Source: Populus alba | Taxonomy: Eukaryota > Streptophyta > Magnoliopsida > Malpighiales > Salicaceae | Assembly (NCBI RefSeq): GCF_005239225.2 | Contig: NC_133294.1 | Location: forward strand, 21,341,631-21,405,630 | Length of the DNA: 64,000 bases | Reading direction: 5' to 3' | In this document: positions 24,116-37,139 of the stretch, in pieces | How positions within the stretch are numbered: the first letter of the stretch is position 1 | How the letters are laid out: each line of letters opens with the position of its first letter | Position numbers and translations under genes: made by a program | The notes under the pieces: model-generated | Databases searched by the model: none | What the model was told of the DNA's origin: nothing | Seen by the model: the letters and a program-made list of their open reading frames with translations, nothing else

Positions 24116-25120
24116 CATGAGGCTTTGTTGTCTTGTCAAAAAGAGAATCGAGCCCGCCTTCGCCAACAGCTATTATTCCTGGGTCAGGCCATATATAATA
24201 TATTTAGATCGCACTAGATTTTTTAATATTATTATTATACTAGATGTAATAATTTAAATTTAAAAATTCTTGATCCCACCTTTTATTTTATTTAAGCTTT
24301 AAATTAAATTATATGAAAATTATCTTTAAATAATCTTGTTGACTTGTCAAGTTTAAATAAAAAAAAAATTAAATCAAGTTTACATCGATTAGTTGATAAA
24401 TTGGTGATCTGAATTATATGAACTTAAATAAATTAAATAATTTTTTTTTTATTTTATTATATAATAAAAAATAAGAAATGATTTACCAACTCCACATTGA
24501 ATTATAATTTTTTTTTAAGAAAACTAAAAAATAAACAAAAAATTTTAAAAAAATTAAATTAAATAAAAACTTCATATTAAAAAATAAAAATTTTTAAAAA
24601 CAAAAAAAACGTGGGCATATATCTACCCCATCAACACGCGATTCAATCAACTGAGCTGCTACATAAAATTACTATATAATAATTAAAAAATATATTAAAC
24701 CGGCCCTCAGTTCTTTTAGTAGTAGTAATTACAAATGTAAATAATTAAAACATAATCATATAAAATAAAACATGTTATTCTTTTTCCAAAGCAATTCGAC
24801 AATATATGAAATCAAATAAATTTATTTAAAATTGTTTAACCGATACTTTAATTAGAGCACTTGAGGGCCACGAACTCCATGATCAATTAGTTTACTAAAT
24901 TTTTCTTTGCGACTAATCAAAGAGGAAAGCGATGCCAAATCTCATCTACTCCATACTTTTAACTAAGATATGCAGCAAGTGATGAGCTTTTAATAGTTCT
25001 TGAAGAAAACGATCCAACCATATAAGGATTATTTGATCCTGAAAATCAGCGATAAGATCTTACCAAATGGATTTTTTTTTTTTTTTTCAGAGAACACTTG
25101 AAAAGGTTAGGTGACTTTGA

Positions 25121-25320
25121 GCTTGTTTGAAAGTATGATTGCGGTTGTTTTTTTAAAGTATTTTTTATGCTGAAATATATTAAAATAATTTTTTTATTTT
25201 TTAAAAATTATTTTTGAGATTAATGCATCATAATGATCCAAAACATAAAAAATTAATTTTTAATAAAAAAAATTATTATAAAAAATAATTTGCATCGTGT
25301 TCTCAAAACGGTGGTAATTG
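25121..25320 (+). repeat. Dispersed AT-rich MITE-like element, copy 3
   Basis: Starts with 'gattgcggttgttttttt', continues with 'gaaatatattaaaataat' and 'tgcatcataatgatccaaa', and ends in A/T-rich DNA before 'gtgttctcaaaacg'. Orientation is opposite to copies 1 and 2. Confidence 0.65.
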
Positions 25321-25497
25321 CTACTTATAATCAAATCAATTAAATAAATAAAAAACCAACCAATGTGTAGGGCTGGCCGGTCAAGCACACATGGCATTAA
25401 AAAAAAAAAACTATTCAAAATACTTGTCTGCTCCATTATCTATCATAAGTTCATAACAGCTTCTTAATTAATTAATAGATTTTTATACTGATCATAA

Positions 25498-25645
25498 TAG
25501 TTGTTGTTTTTAAATTAAGTTTTTTAAAATATATTAAAATAATATTTTTTTTATTTTTTAAAATTTATTTTTAATACTAACATAAATTATAAAAATAATT
25601 AATTTAAAAATAATTAAAAATACTTTTTCAAACAATAACAAAGGA
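25498..25645 (+). repeat. Dispersed AT-rich MITE-like element, copy 4
   Basis: Carries 'aaaatatattaaaataat', 'ttaaaatttatttttaat' and a tail with 'actttttcaaacaataac'. It is more decayed than copy 3 and lies less than 200 bp from it. Confidence 0.5.
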
Positions 25646-26127
25646 ATTCTAAGTTGAACTAGAATTTTTTTTTTTTTTTTTTTAATTCAGAGTAATCACT
25701 AGATTAGACGTGAAAGAAGAAAAAAGGTACAGTTAATATGAGGTCATAATTTAAAATACTAGCAAAATATTGTTACAAGGTCAAGCAAAAAGAATCCCAA
25801 TAGATAAAGAATTGAATGATTATAAAAGAAAAAAAATCGTCAACAATAATGAGAACAATCACGTGACAATGAATCATTTATCTTTTTTTAGTTGTTTTTA
25901 TAATATAGTTTATATTTATAATATAATATAAAAAACTGCATGAAAGAAGTGAGCAAATTATTAAAGCAAGGACCACCATATGCAAGATCAATCAAGAAAG
26001 TCCTTCAACAAGAAGTCATGCCTGAATTATTTGATTTTGAATATAAGTTCCGGTCCCACCAACACATGAAAAACGAGGAAGGCAATGAAACTCTCTAGCT
26101 AATTATTAGCATCAAATTAAATGGATT

Positions 26128-26290
26128 ACTGTGTATAGGTGGTTAAGATGTTTTTAAAAATAATTTTTATTGAAAAATATATTAAAATAATATTTTTTAA
26201 TTTTTAAAATTTGTTTTGATATCAGTACATCAAATCAAAAAGAGATAAAAACATCAAAAAAATAATTTTAACTAATTTTATTTTAAATTT
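26128..26290 (+). repeat. Dispersed AT-rich MITE-like element, copy 5
   Basis: Contains 'ggttaagatgtttttaaaaa', 'gaaaaatatattaaaataat' and 'atcagtacatcaaatc'. It lies inside unit 1 of the tandem duplication. Confidence 0.55.
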
Positions 26291-26544
26291 TAACAAATCT
26301 TTATTTATTTATATCAATCCCAGACAATTTCTATTTGTTTGGTGTGAAGCCAACCGTGGTGACTGTGAGGTGTGTTGGCTAAGAAAAAATAAAAAAAATT
26401 TAAATTTTTTTTAAAAATATAAAAATAAATAAAATCTCTCGTTCCCACCAACCAATCTGTTTTCAAAGAAACACATGAAAAACGAGGAAGGTAATGAAAC
26501 TCACTAATTATTAGCATCAAATTAAATAAATTAAATGGGTAATT

Positions 26545-26700
26545 ATGCGCAGTAATGATTTAAAAAAAATAAATTATATAGAGATGTATTAAAATAATAT
26601 ATATATATTTTTATTTTTTAAAATTTATTTTTAATATTATTACATCAAAATAATAAAAAATAAATTTTTTTAATTTGAACTATATGTTTTTTTAAATTTT
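26545..26700 (+). repeat. Dispersed AT-rich MITE-like element, copy 6
   Basis: The counterpart of copy 5 within unit 2 of the tandem duplication, with 'gatgtattaaaataat' and 'ttattacatcaaaataat'. It was presumably copied together with the unit. Confidence 0.5.
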
Positions 26701-26848
26701 AAAGCGAATCGTGGTGACCGTGAGGTGGGCTGGTCAAGCGTGGTGTCCAGTGAAACACAAATGTCTCGCTTCTTAATCAATCAAATGACTGTGTGTTAGA
26801 AAGTTGACTTAATTATAATCATTGCATAAACTTTCTGTAATTTAATTC

Positions 26849-26943
26849 TTAATTCCTAAATCGACAGCGCCAACACATTTTACTTTTTTTTTGCATGAAA
26901 AAAACTTCTGTTGCAGGTGTTAATTCCTAAATCGACAGCGCCA
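26849..26943. repeat. 24-bp perfect direct repeat, 71-bp period
   Basis: The 24 bases at 26849-26872, beginning 'ttaattcctaaatcgaca', recur without mismatch at 26920-26943. The 47 bases between them are T/A-rich. It could be a recent local duplication or a mark left by an insertion and excision. Confidence 0.85.
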
Positions 26944-27214
26944 CAATTTGAGTGTTAAAAACTACACGATAACAGCTTTTATAATTTTTTTTAATGTATT
27001 TTAAGAGTTTCTTTATGGTCGAGTTGCAGGTGTTTCATTCACGTTTTATCTAGAACATTACAAGAAATTTATTCTCCGATCTACTTTATGTTTTTTTAGA
27101 TAGTTTTTGTAGCTTTGATTTTTAAAATATAAGTTTTAAAAAATATAATTAGGTGTGGTTAGTTAGATTTAGATAAGTGTTTAGTATAAATTGTGTAAAA
27201 AAACATGTATAAAA

Positions 27215-27500
27215 TATTTGGTTGTGGTTGTTTTTTAAAAATGTTTTTTACTTGGAAATACATCAAAATAATTTTTGATATCAACATATCAAAATAATCT
27301 AAATATATTAAAAAAATAAAAAAATTGAAGTAAAGAAAAAAATAAAATAAAATTCAAAATAAAATAAAATACTTTTGAAACGCAAAAATAAATAAAATTT
27401 TATAAAACTCAGTTAAAAAAGCATTTAAAAGCTGCTTCACAGAAACTGCGTTTCAAACTTAATTTTTTGATAGGTTTCACAATATAAAACGTAGTTTAAT
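27215..27500 (+). repeat. Dispersed AT-rich MITE-like element, copy 7
   Basis: Starts 'ggttgtggttgttttttaaa', followed by 'gaaatacatcaaaataat' and 'tcaacatatcaaaataatc', and ends near 'gctgcttcacagaaactgcg'. It is longer than the other copies, with an extra A-rich block. Confidence 0.6.
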
Positions 27501-28620
27501 ATATTACCAAACACCTAATTATATTTTTTATACCATAAACACAAAAATTAAGACTAAACAAACACACCCTGTAAAAGGGAAACTCATTTAACTCCCAAGT
27601 TAATATGTACAAGTTCTTGAAAAATAAATATTTAGACCTGAACGAATATAATAATTTAGGTTGAAAGAATAAAATTAAAAAATCATTAAATTTTTTTTAT
27701 TAGGAGTGTATCAGCTTTTTTCTAATGTTTCAAAAATAAAATTTTTTTTGATTTCTATGCAAAGAAATAGGTTAAGATATAATAGGTAATTTAATAGTAA
27801 GAGCTGGTAATTAAAAAGTTTGTTCTCTTGTGATTTTAAGTTTAAGTTTTATAATTGCTAATATAATAGTAATTAAAAGCTTATATAATTATTAATTTTA
27901 AAATTTATAAAATTAGTTAAATTACACCCGAATTAATCTAAATACCTACACTAATAATAATAATAATAATAAAAATAAAAATTCAAAGTTTTTGAAAAAA
28001 TAAATAGTTAGAGACGTGTAAACCATGATATTAGGACATGATTGCGTGAGGTTGCTAACCGGCAAGATTACAAGGTTTGATGGCAACTTCAATGAAATGT
28101 CTTTTCTAAATCATACTCCTCTCTTTTTTTCAATAAAAAAACAGTGTTTATCGTACTTTTATATTTTTTAATACTGTGACCTAGCTTTGAACTCTGTTCA
28201 TGAACAGACAGGAGTCAAATCAACCAGCTATCTTTTAATAGTTTGCCTCACTATAACTTCTTAAATAAATAAATAAATAAACCTAAAAAAACTAGAAAAT
28301 AAGAAAAATAAAGCAAAAGCAATTAAAAGATAAGAGAGAATGCCGGGCAGATGAGAAATGCATTAAAAGATGTAGAATTTTTACAGATTGAACCAAAGGG
28401 CCTTCAGAGAACACCAAAAATAGCTTAGACTTTTTACAGCTGAACACACTTAAAAAAAAAAGAAAACTACCACCTTCATCTACCAGCTAGCTTCATCTAC
28501 AAAATGATTCCGTCGACATTTTCACGTGTGAAGATACATATAATGTTTTCCACTAAAGAAGACAAAGAGGAACGGAGCACTTGATTAAGTGGCCCGTAAG
28601 GGGCATTTTTATTTTTTAAA

Positions 28621-28958
28621 ATAATTATTTCCTATATAGAATATCATGAGCAGGATTCAGGTAGTATTTCCTATTTAAATGATCAGAATTCTATTAGCTA
28701 ATGTCTGTAAAAAACAAGCAGTTTCTGTAATTCTTGCCTCCAGAGTATCAACAGAAGCTTGAGTTTGCTCAGGACTATCCAAACTTGTCAAAAGAGGTAC
28801 ACTCGTATCCTTTTCTTTCCATTAGATTCGATTCCATAGTTTTCACTCCAATGTTCTTAGGAAACGCTCGCTTTCATATCTGTTGAAAGATCTTCCTTTT
28901 CTTTTCCATAGGAGTGTCAAGAGATCAACTTGCAAGTTTTGCAGAGAAGTTGTGTGTA
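28621..28958 (+). promoter_or_regulatory. Promoter and 5' leader of the forward PILS gene
   Basis: A TATA-like TATATAG lies near 28633. A leader exon ending at about 28795 (donor after 'aaaagag', GTACAC) and an acceptor CCATAG with the exon from 28912 define a short UTR intron. The leader phrase 'caggactatccaaacttgtc' has a counterpart in the 5' leader of the reverse PILS gene near 37660-37675 ('cagactattccaaactggtc' on the reverse strand), so the leader itself is conserved between the paralogues. Confidence 0.5.
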
Positions 28959-31365
28959 ATGGGATTTCTTGATCTCTTTGTTGTGGCATTAATGCCAGTT
29001 CTGAAAGTACTCTTGATTACTGGACTTGGCTTGTTCTTAGCGCTAGATCGCATAGATCTCCTGGGAGCGAATGCAAGACACTACATGAATAATGTGAGTC
29101 CAACATATGTGTTCTTACATGATTCTGTTCTTTACATTTACTTCTTCTTGCCCTCCATCTCATCAAAAAGGAAATTTGCTTCGTGTATTTGCAGCTCGTA
29201 TTCTATCTGTTTGGTCCAGCGCTTGTGGTTAGCCAGCTTGGAGAGACCATTACTTTCCAAAGTTTGAGTACCTTGTGAGTGATACAGTTCACACAAATTT
29301 TCACCCTTAAGGCGATCTTGAAACTAACTCTTGGCACAAATAAATTGTTGTGGTGATGGTGTAGATGGTTTATGCCAGTAAATATCCTTCTGACATTCAT
29401 AATCGGGTCTCTACTGGCTTGGATTCTCATTAAAATCACAAAAACTCCACCGCACCTCCAAGGCCTTGTCATTGGTTGCTGTTCTGCTGGAAATCTGGGG
29501 AATCTGCTTCTGATTCTTGTTCCTGCAGTCTGCATGGAGTCAAATAGCCCATTTGGAGATTCAACTATCTGCTCCACTAATGGAACAACTTATGCTTCTC
29601 TTTCCATGGCGGTATGATCTGTCATTCTAGTATTCTTTTCAGTTTTGTTATAGAAGGAATTACTTTCATTTTTTTATGCTACTATTTATTCTGATTATGC
29701 AGGTTGGAGCTATTTATATATGGACCTATGTGTATATTATTATGAGGATATATTCAGATAAGAGTGCTGAAGATACTGATACAAATCAATCCATATCAGA
29801 TTCTGAAAGTTACAAAGCATTACTTCTTTCAAGAAAAAACTCTGGCCCCAGTGGCTGTTCTAAGGAAGATGAACTTCCTGTAACTATTTCTGAGGAAAAA
29901 GTAATATTTCCTTGGCCTTAGTTTCTTATTTCAAATGCTAGCATCTGTTTTTTTTTTTTTAAATGCAAAACGTAGCTCTTCCTCTGCAGATATTGGATGG
30001 CGTAACCTTGCTAATTAGATTCTTTTGATGATAGTTGACAGTTATGGAGAAGATTTTTCAGCCTGTTAAGAAACTTACAGCAAAGATCAACCTGAAGATG
30101 GTGTTTGCACCGGCAACAATTGCAGCGGTAGGCTAAAAATTTATGATAATTTTTCTCTCTCTAATCTTCAATATTATTCTTTGACAGAGATAATCACAAA
30201 CCATACAAGTCTTAATGATAAATGCAGAAAAAAAGGAAAACCAGAAGAGTAATTTTGTCCAGTTGGTCAGTGCCTAATCTACCAATGTACATGTCACTAA
30301 TTAGCTTCGTTTTCCTTAATTTCCTTCAGATTTGTGGGTTTATAATTGGCACAGTCTCTCCAATCCGAACACTGATGATCGGGGATAGTGCTCCTCTTCG
30401 CGTGATTGATAGTTCTGCATCTTTGCTGGGGTAATAAATCAATTATGGACTTTGTTTGGCTCTTGATGATGGCAAGTCTATCTTTGACCATTATAGAACT
30501 AGCCTGGCTGGTTAAATCTTAGTCTAATCCAATGGCCGGATCAAAAGTTATACGTGTTTTCGTCAAAATACTCTGTTTATCTCGTCCACACTTCTTGAAC
30601 TTAGATTTGTCCATACACGTCCTGTGTCATATAACCCAGAATGTAACTTTCTTCGTTATTTAATTAGGAACTTACAGCAACATTGTTATTGATCTTGTTT
30701 ATACAATTTTCTGACCTGCAGAGAGGCAACAATTCCATGCATGACACTGATAGTAGGATCTAACCTTCTCAGAGGTGATTTCCTGAATCTACCTGGATCA
30801 TCTCATGCTTAATTTCCTTTACATGAATCCTGCCTCTAGTTGCTGAAAAATCAAATTTACATCCTCAAGATTTCTAATCACTAACTCCATACTCTTTCAG
30901 GTTTAAGAAAATCAGGAGTAAGTGTATCAGTCGTTGCAGGGATTGTAGCTGTGCGAAATATTTTCTTGCCGATTATCGGCATCGGTATTGTCAAAGCGGC
31001 ACATCATCTCGGCATGGTTGAATCAGACTCCTTGTATCAGTTCATCCTTCTGCTTCAATATGCACTTCCACCTGCAATGACAGTAGGTATGGCAACTTGA
31101 TACTAAAAGTTGGAACTAATATTTTATTTTTCCGATTCAACGGGAAGAAGTATCCTCGAGCCAGCTACAAAACCAGTGAAAAATTACCTGATGAATACTA
31201 AACCTGCTAATCTGTTTGTTATTTGTTGTTAATTTGACAGGGGTTATTGCACAGCTTTTCGAGGCCGGTGAAGGTGAATGTTCAGTCATTATGCTGTGGA
31301 GTTATGCTTTATCAGCACTGTCTCTTACCCTCTGGTCAACCTTTTACATGTGGCTGCTGCAGTAA
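28959..31365 (+). CDS. PILS: PIN-LIKES (PILS) family auxin-transport facilitator, paralogue 1
   Basis: Nine exons: 28959-29093, 29195-29274, 29365-29611, 29703-29900, 30035-30127, 30330-30430, 30722-30774, 30901-31086, 31241-31365; all GT-AG and in frame, 405 residues. The protein belongs to the Mem_trans/PIN-like family. Hydrophobic helices at both ends flank a central polar loop of about residues 165-240 (DTDTNQSISDSES, SEEK). Family landmarks include LVFYLFGPALV, CCSAGNLGN followed by LLLILVPAVC, IGDSAPLRV, and LLLQYALPPA near the C-terminus. PILS proteins sit in the ER membrane and are thought to hold auxin inside the ER lumen, limiting nuclear auxin signalling; transport by this copy is inferred. 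It lies tail-to-tail with paralogue 2 (34351-37458). Exon 3 is a single 247-base exon here but is split in paralogue 2. The ATG at 28959 is the first in frame after the leader acceptor. Confidence 0.94.
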
Positions 31366-34350
31366 GCAACAATTAGGGTTCCTTCTACTCCCCGGAACTA
31401 CCCTGCCATGACAAAATGAGGCCGCCGCGAGCTTATCTTCATCCTTCAGGCACGTCGATCACAAGGGGCATCAGGAATTTACTAGTAAATTAAGCTCATG
31501 AAGCTTTGTTCCATGATATTTATTTAATTATAGCCACCATATTATTTGATTAAATTTGTAGAATATATAGAGACCGTTTTTCTCTGCGTTTGCACCTGCG
31601 TTTGGTGCAAATTTGAATTTTTTTTTTTGTTAAAATTGAGTTCGGTTTGTACTTTTTGGATCGTTTTGATGTGCTGATGTCAAAAATAATTTTTAAAAAA
31701 TGAAAAAACATCATTGGCATGTATTTCGGCACGAAAAGCTATTTGAAAAGCAACCACTACCACACTGCCAAACACGCTCATAGTGTCAATCATTTTGGGA
31801 TATGGACATTGTGTACTTATGAATTGTGATTCTACTATCGTGGATTTGGGCAATGATCCGACTAATAAATTGGAAGACGTGACCGGACCACCCGCTGTCT
31901 GCAGGCTCTGCTGCTGGCAACCGGGGAATTCGAAACATTGATTTCCTCCCTGCTCAGCCTGTTTTTCAACCTGACAGCCCGTTGTCAGCTCTAAATCTGG
32001 AACGACAATCGTCACGATGGATTTTTTCATGTAATTGCATTCTAATAATAGCTATTAACCCTAATATGATTTAATAGGTAGTTTTAAAAAATTTCATGAA
32101 TCTTATTGTAAAAGAATATCTCAATTTAATAGTTTAAGCTTTTAGGTAAGCTATCAAAATATGATTTATATTACTCTTTAACATACCCTCTAAAATAAAA
32201 AAATTTAGATTTATAATTTGTCTATACTCAATTATTTTGTGTTTAATTTTTATCAAATAAATAAAGATATTGAGATTCAAACTTGTGATCGCTTGATGAT
32301 CAAGGTTCTGATACAATGTCAAAGAATCATTTTAACCTAATAATTTAAGCTAGTACGTGAGGTTCAAGATATGATTTATATTATTCTCTAATACATCATT
32401 AAAAATGAATTTTAAATTGAATAAAAAAAATATAAACGTAGTTAATTTGAACAAGTTTAGCAATTTGATTGGCCGACAAAACTTGTAAAGGTTAACTACA
32501 AGAAATTTAGAAATATTATTTCAGCTAAAATGATGTATTTCGTGTTAGGTAAGTCTCCCAACTACGTCAACAACCAATTAGATGCATCTATAATTATCAC
32601 GTGTAGTGGAAAGGATTGGGTGATCCAATTTAGATTTTTGTAAGAATATTTTTCTTTTAAATTTTGTATTTAAATTTCTTGAAGAACTTTTCAAAAATTA
32701 TACTTTGGTAAATTGGAGAAAGAATCTCAAATATCCAAGTAACCGCAACTTTTTAAATCAAATTTAAATACTAATAATATATGTAATTTGAAAATATAAA
32801 ATTATATAATAAAAAATCATTGATTATACATATTAAAGATATCTTTTATGCTCACAATTTATATATAATGTTAAACTATGTGTTTATTATTTATTTGATT
32901 GACTTGTATCTAGAATTTTTTTTTTTAAAAAATACTTCTATTACGTATTACAAGATAGGTATTTAATGTTCGAGATTTTTTTTATAATATGTAATTTTAT
33001 ATTATTGGGTTTAATTTTTAATCCAAATGGTGGATTTGATTAAGAATTTACTAAGATATTCTAGTGGTTTTATGAGGTTCTATTTTTTATAGGATTAAAA
33101 TTTTAAAGTAATTGAAAAGATTGGAAATGTCTTTTGATAATGATTCCTATATTTTTCTAACAGGTTTAAAATTATATTTTGTATTTGAATTAGATGTCTT
33201 TTATTTTATTTTTTTGGTTTTATTTAAAGCAATTTTCCAAATTTTTAGGACTTTCATTACTTTTCTTCTATTTTCAAGTTTTCTTATTATTTAAGTAAAT
33301 TTTTAAGTTTTTTAAGGAATTTTTACTACTTGACAAGAAAATATCAAGCAATAAAATTTTAAATTAGGGTTTTTATTTGATCCTTATTTTATATAATTTA
33401 ATATTTTTAATCATGTTTGTTATCTTTCTTGTGTTGCTTCGTCAATGTCAGTTAGTATCATTAACCAACTATCATAGATTATGGTTTGTTATATGCTTTC
33501 ATGTGCCTTTTCATAACTTTTAAAATATTTAATTTTATTAATGAATTGAGACAAATACCCTAAATATTTAATTTGTATATAAAAAATTGATATTCCTATT
33601 ATTATAAACATATTCAATAAATACACATTACGCTATTTTAGATTATATTTTAACCTTCTCAACTTTTTATATGTAACTCTGTTAAGTATATAATTGATAG
33701 TCAAGATTATCTTCTCACAAGTTATGAGATGCTGTCAACTTTATTAAAATGATAATCATTATTTTTTTTTTGGAATTTGGTTTTCATGAATCACGATTAA
33801 TAATATTATTTTATTGAGATGAATAAAGTTTAATAGATAATACTATTTTAGAAACAAGATTTACTAAAATATGCCTCATTCTCCCAATATCTCTTCTCAT
33901 TACCTTTATTTTTTTTTGAACTTCATTCATTCAATGCTTATACATTTCAAATATCTTATCTTTACTTCTAAGAAAATACATATAACATTATTTTTTATAA
34001 TTTAACAATTTTTTTTCTGATAAATTAAATCTAGAATTTCACCTCTGTTGAAATTCTATTTTATAAAATAATATTTTTTTTTTCATTGTAATATTACATT
34101 GAAAATATCTATGCTAATATTAAAGAATAATATAAATTATATCTTCAAACCTTACCTAACAACTTAGATTATTGAGTTGAAATGATTTTTTAATATGGTA
34201 TCAGAACTTTAATAACTAAGTGATCATAATTTATTTAATAAAAATTAAACACAAAATAATATGAGCTTATGAAAATTTTAAGCTTAAATAACCATATAAT
34301 AGATTGCCTAGATTGTGTATGTTGGAAGCGATCCACGAGGCGAGTGATAG
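31366..34350. other. Spacer between the two PILS genes
   Basis: No coding gene is supported. It holds the facing 3' flanks, one copy of the AT-rich element, and two related segments (about 32090-32180 and 32310-32400) sharing 'atatgatttatatta' and 'aagct' phrases. A third relative of these lies at about 34145-34265, suggesting remnants of the same old element. The rest is AT-rich low-complexity DNA. Confidence 0.55.
31590..31782 (-). repeat. Dispersed AT-rich MITE-like element, copy 8
   Basis: The best preserved copy. It contains 'tttttggatcgttttgatgt', 'gctgatgtcaaaaataat', 'catgtatttcggcacgaaaa', and the terminal block 'gaaaagcaaccactaccac' followed by 'actgccaaacacgc'. It lies just downstream of PILS paralogue 1. 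Confidence 0.7.
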
Positions 34351-37103
34351 TTATTGGACGAGCCACATGAAGAATGCTGACCAAATCATCACCGAAACTG
34401 AGGCCAAGGCATAGGTCCATAGCATGATGACCGAATATTCGGCTTCGCCAGCTCCAAACAACTGGGTCATTGTGCCTGCCAAATCAGGACAAAGAACATG
34501 CGAAAAACCGATTTCTAGTTAGGAACCGATTCAATCTGTCTCCAGATAAGGACATGGTTGAACTTTGCATAAATGTTAAAACCTATGTTGATTGCTGGAG
34601 GCAGTGCAAATTGAAGCAGCAGAACAAACTTGTACAGAGGATCGGAGTTCACCGCCCCCAAATGGACTGCACATTTAAGGACACCAACTCCCAATATCGG
34701 CAAGATTATATAACGGACTGCCGTGATACCAATAATCACAGAGATCGGCACCTTTGACCCCCTGAGGCCTGAGAACACATTCCGGTCATCATTGTATCTA
34801 TGCTCCGGGAAGTTCAACTAGTGAAGAAGGGCAAGGTAGTGAAAATAAGCATGATAAAAATCAAAATGATGGCGATTACCCTTCAGAAGATTTGCTCCTA
34901 CAATCAAAGTGGTGATTGTAATGGCTGACTCCCTGCAAACACACAACAGAAAGGAATTCTAGGGGAGCATGTTAGGTAGCTGAATGTTTTTTGGGTTTCT
35001 CGGGAATGTTCATACATATCATCAAAGAGGGATGCTGACCCGACAAAGTATGCAGAGTCTTCAACCACACGAAGAGGAGCACTGTCACCGATCAACAATC
35101 TTCGGAAGGGAGGGATAGTACCGGCTATAAATCCAACAATCTATAAAAATAAAGCAGTAAGGGGGGTCAATACTCGCATCGATACTGAAACATAAAGTGG
35201 CCTGTTTAGTCTATTCAGCATTAGATGCTTTAAATGTGATCAAGAACCGAAGAGGGGAAAAAATCCAGCTTAAACCAGCAAGCTGCTTGCTAATGGCTGC
35301 TTCATGGCAATGTCTCCATAAATGGTCTTTAAATTTCGATAGGGCTCAAAGATCAATGAGGCATGTATGAAGAGCAGGCTTGTTGTAAATAATGCTTTAT
35401 AAAAGAAAGGCTTGTTCTAGAAAATTCAAGGAAGGAATGGAACAGTACTACAGAAGAAGTGGACTTGATCCTATATGAAGTATGAATTTTTGGCCAACAC
35501 AGAAAAAAATAAGAACTTGCCATTAGCGTACCGCTCCATTAATTGAAGGTGAAAACATTCTCTTCAGGTTGAGTTTCTTCAGAACCTTCTGAAATCCTTG
35601 CTTAATGTTTTCTGGAAATGGCACCTGTCAAGAAATCTTGATTGGTTGGTTGATGATTGCTCTCAAAAACATTTTATTTAAGGGAACAAGAGGAACCAAT
35701 AGTGTCGTGAAAACTTCAACATGTGCTCATAATGAGCATCAAACAATATATGGAAAAGGATAAGAGAGTTAAGAAAGAAATGAATGTATAATGTTTTCAG
35801 GCAACCTTCGCCTTCCCCTTTGACACTGCACGATCAAGCTCAAAGTTCTCCATACCCTCATCGATTGAGGGCTCTTTTAAGAAAAGCATGGGCCCTGGTG
35901 TTATTTCTCGGGCAGACTCTATACCCTCTGGCAAGGCATCCGGTTTGGTCTCATCAGAATCTGTACTTGAATATATTCGCACAATATTGTACACATATGA
36001 CCACAAGAAGATGGATCCAATCTGAAATATCAAGAAAAAATGGAAAGAACTTTAAACAATTCAAGACCTATTATACTGCCTTTCTTAGAGCACATAAAAC
36101 ATTAAATTCAAGTAAGAAACATTGTCATACTGCCAAAGAGAGCGTAGCATATGCCAATCCATGCATTTTACAGATACTGGCGTCGCCAAATGGATTCCCT
36201 TTTTCTTCACAGGCAGCTGGAATGATTATGAGAGGCATGCTTCCCAGATTCCCTGCTCACATTCAACCGCCCATTTAAACTAGAAATCAGGTACAAAAGG
36301 ATGTAATGTTGTGCTTCACAATACCAAGTTGCTGGAGAAGGAAAGATCAGCGTGCAGTAACTAGACCAAGGACTTTCATTTCAATTCAGCAGGAAATGGT
36401 ATGCACGGGTTAAAAAACTTGTTTCTTTTAGCTGGAAGGATGATGATCAGTTAACAAAGCAGAGGCCTCCTTGACATGGAATTAATATCTGACAAGAAAT
36501 CTTAAAGAGCAACTAAAAGATGTAAAAACCTGCACTTCACATCACAATCATCTTCTCTCTTATTTCATGAAGACTTCGGTTAATCAACAAATATTTTGTG
36601 AAAATTTATAAATCAGCAAGGAACACTCAAAAGCTGTGCATGTATCTTCTTCCTACAGCCAGAAATAATGAAACTCACCAGCAGCACAGCAGGCCAAGAT
36701 GAGGCCCCGCAGGTGATTAGGAGCTTTTGTAATTTTTATAAGTAGCCATCCAAGCGCTGAGCCAGCGATGAAGGTGATAAGAATATTGAGTGGCATGAAC
36801 CACCTACATAACAATTCAACCATAGTTGATTGTAATAAACTAGCAGAAAAAAAACCACATTGAAAGAACACAGCTGCAGAAAAGTCGATTAGAGAAATTA
36901 ACTCACAGCAAAACTATGCTTTTCAATGTTATGAATTTCGCCAAGTTGCTACCAACAAGTGCTGGATTCAAGACATAAAACACAAGCTGCACAAGAATTG
37001 AAATAGAAAATCCACATATATTCTCAGGACAACTAGAGCAGCATTGAAAGGAGAAAAGCAATTGATAAATAATTTATCTGCAATTTTTCCCACTTCGTAT
37101 CGA

Positions 37104-37139
<36 letters not shown>

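Larger units (their letters stand above)
26040..26760. repeat. Local tandem duplication of about 390 bp, two units
   Basis: Unit 1 (about 26060-26385) and unit 2 (about 26455-26745) share the same blocks in order: 'acacatgaaaaacgaggaag', 'aatgaaactc', 'aattattagcatcaaattaa', a copy of the AT-rich element, and finally 'cgtggtgac.gtgaggtg.g.tgg'. A related end block ('gggctggccggtcaagcac') appears once more at about 25370-25390, so a third, older unit is possible. Confidence 0.75.
24120..28620. other. Repeat-rich spacer upstream of the forward PILS gene
   Basis: No gene is supported. The interval holds at least five copies of the dispersed AT-rich element, a local tandem duplication at about 26040-26760, a 24-bp perfect direct repeat (26849-26872 and 26920-26943), and a TAA microsatellite near 27950-27970. 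Confidence 0.6.

Noticed and set aside
24600..24665. Possible tRNA-like fragment ('gattcaatcaactgagctgc')
   Set aside because: It resembles part of a tRNA read in reverse, but the rest of the cloverleaf cannot be formed and the flanks are AT-rich spacer.
35784..36278. 164-codon forward frame
   Set aside because: It runs antisense to PILS paralogue 2 exons and introns, with no domain or splice logic.
37104..37132. AC repeat considered as a CRISPR-like or regulatory array
   Set aside because: It is a plain dinucleotide microsatellite with no spacer structure.
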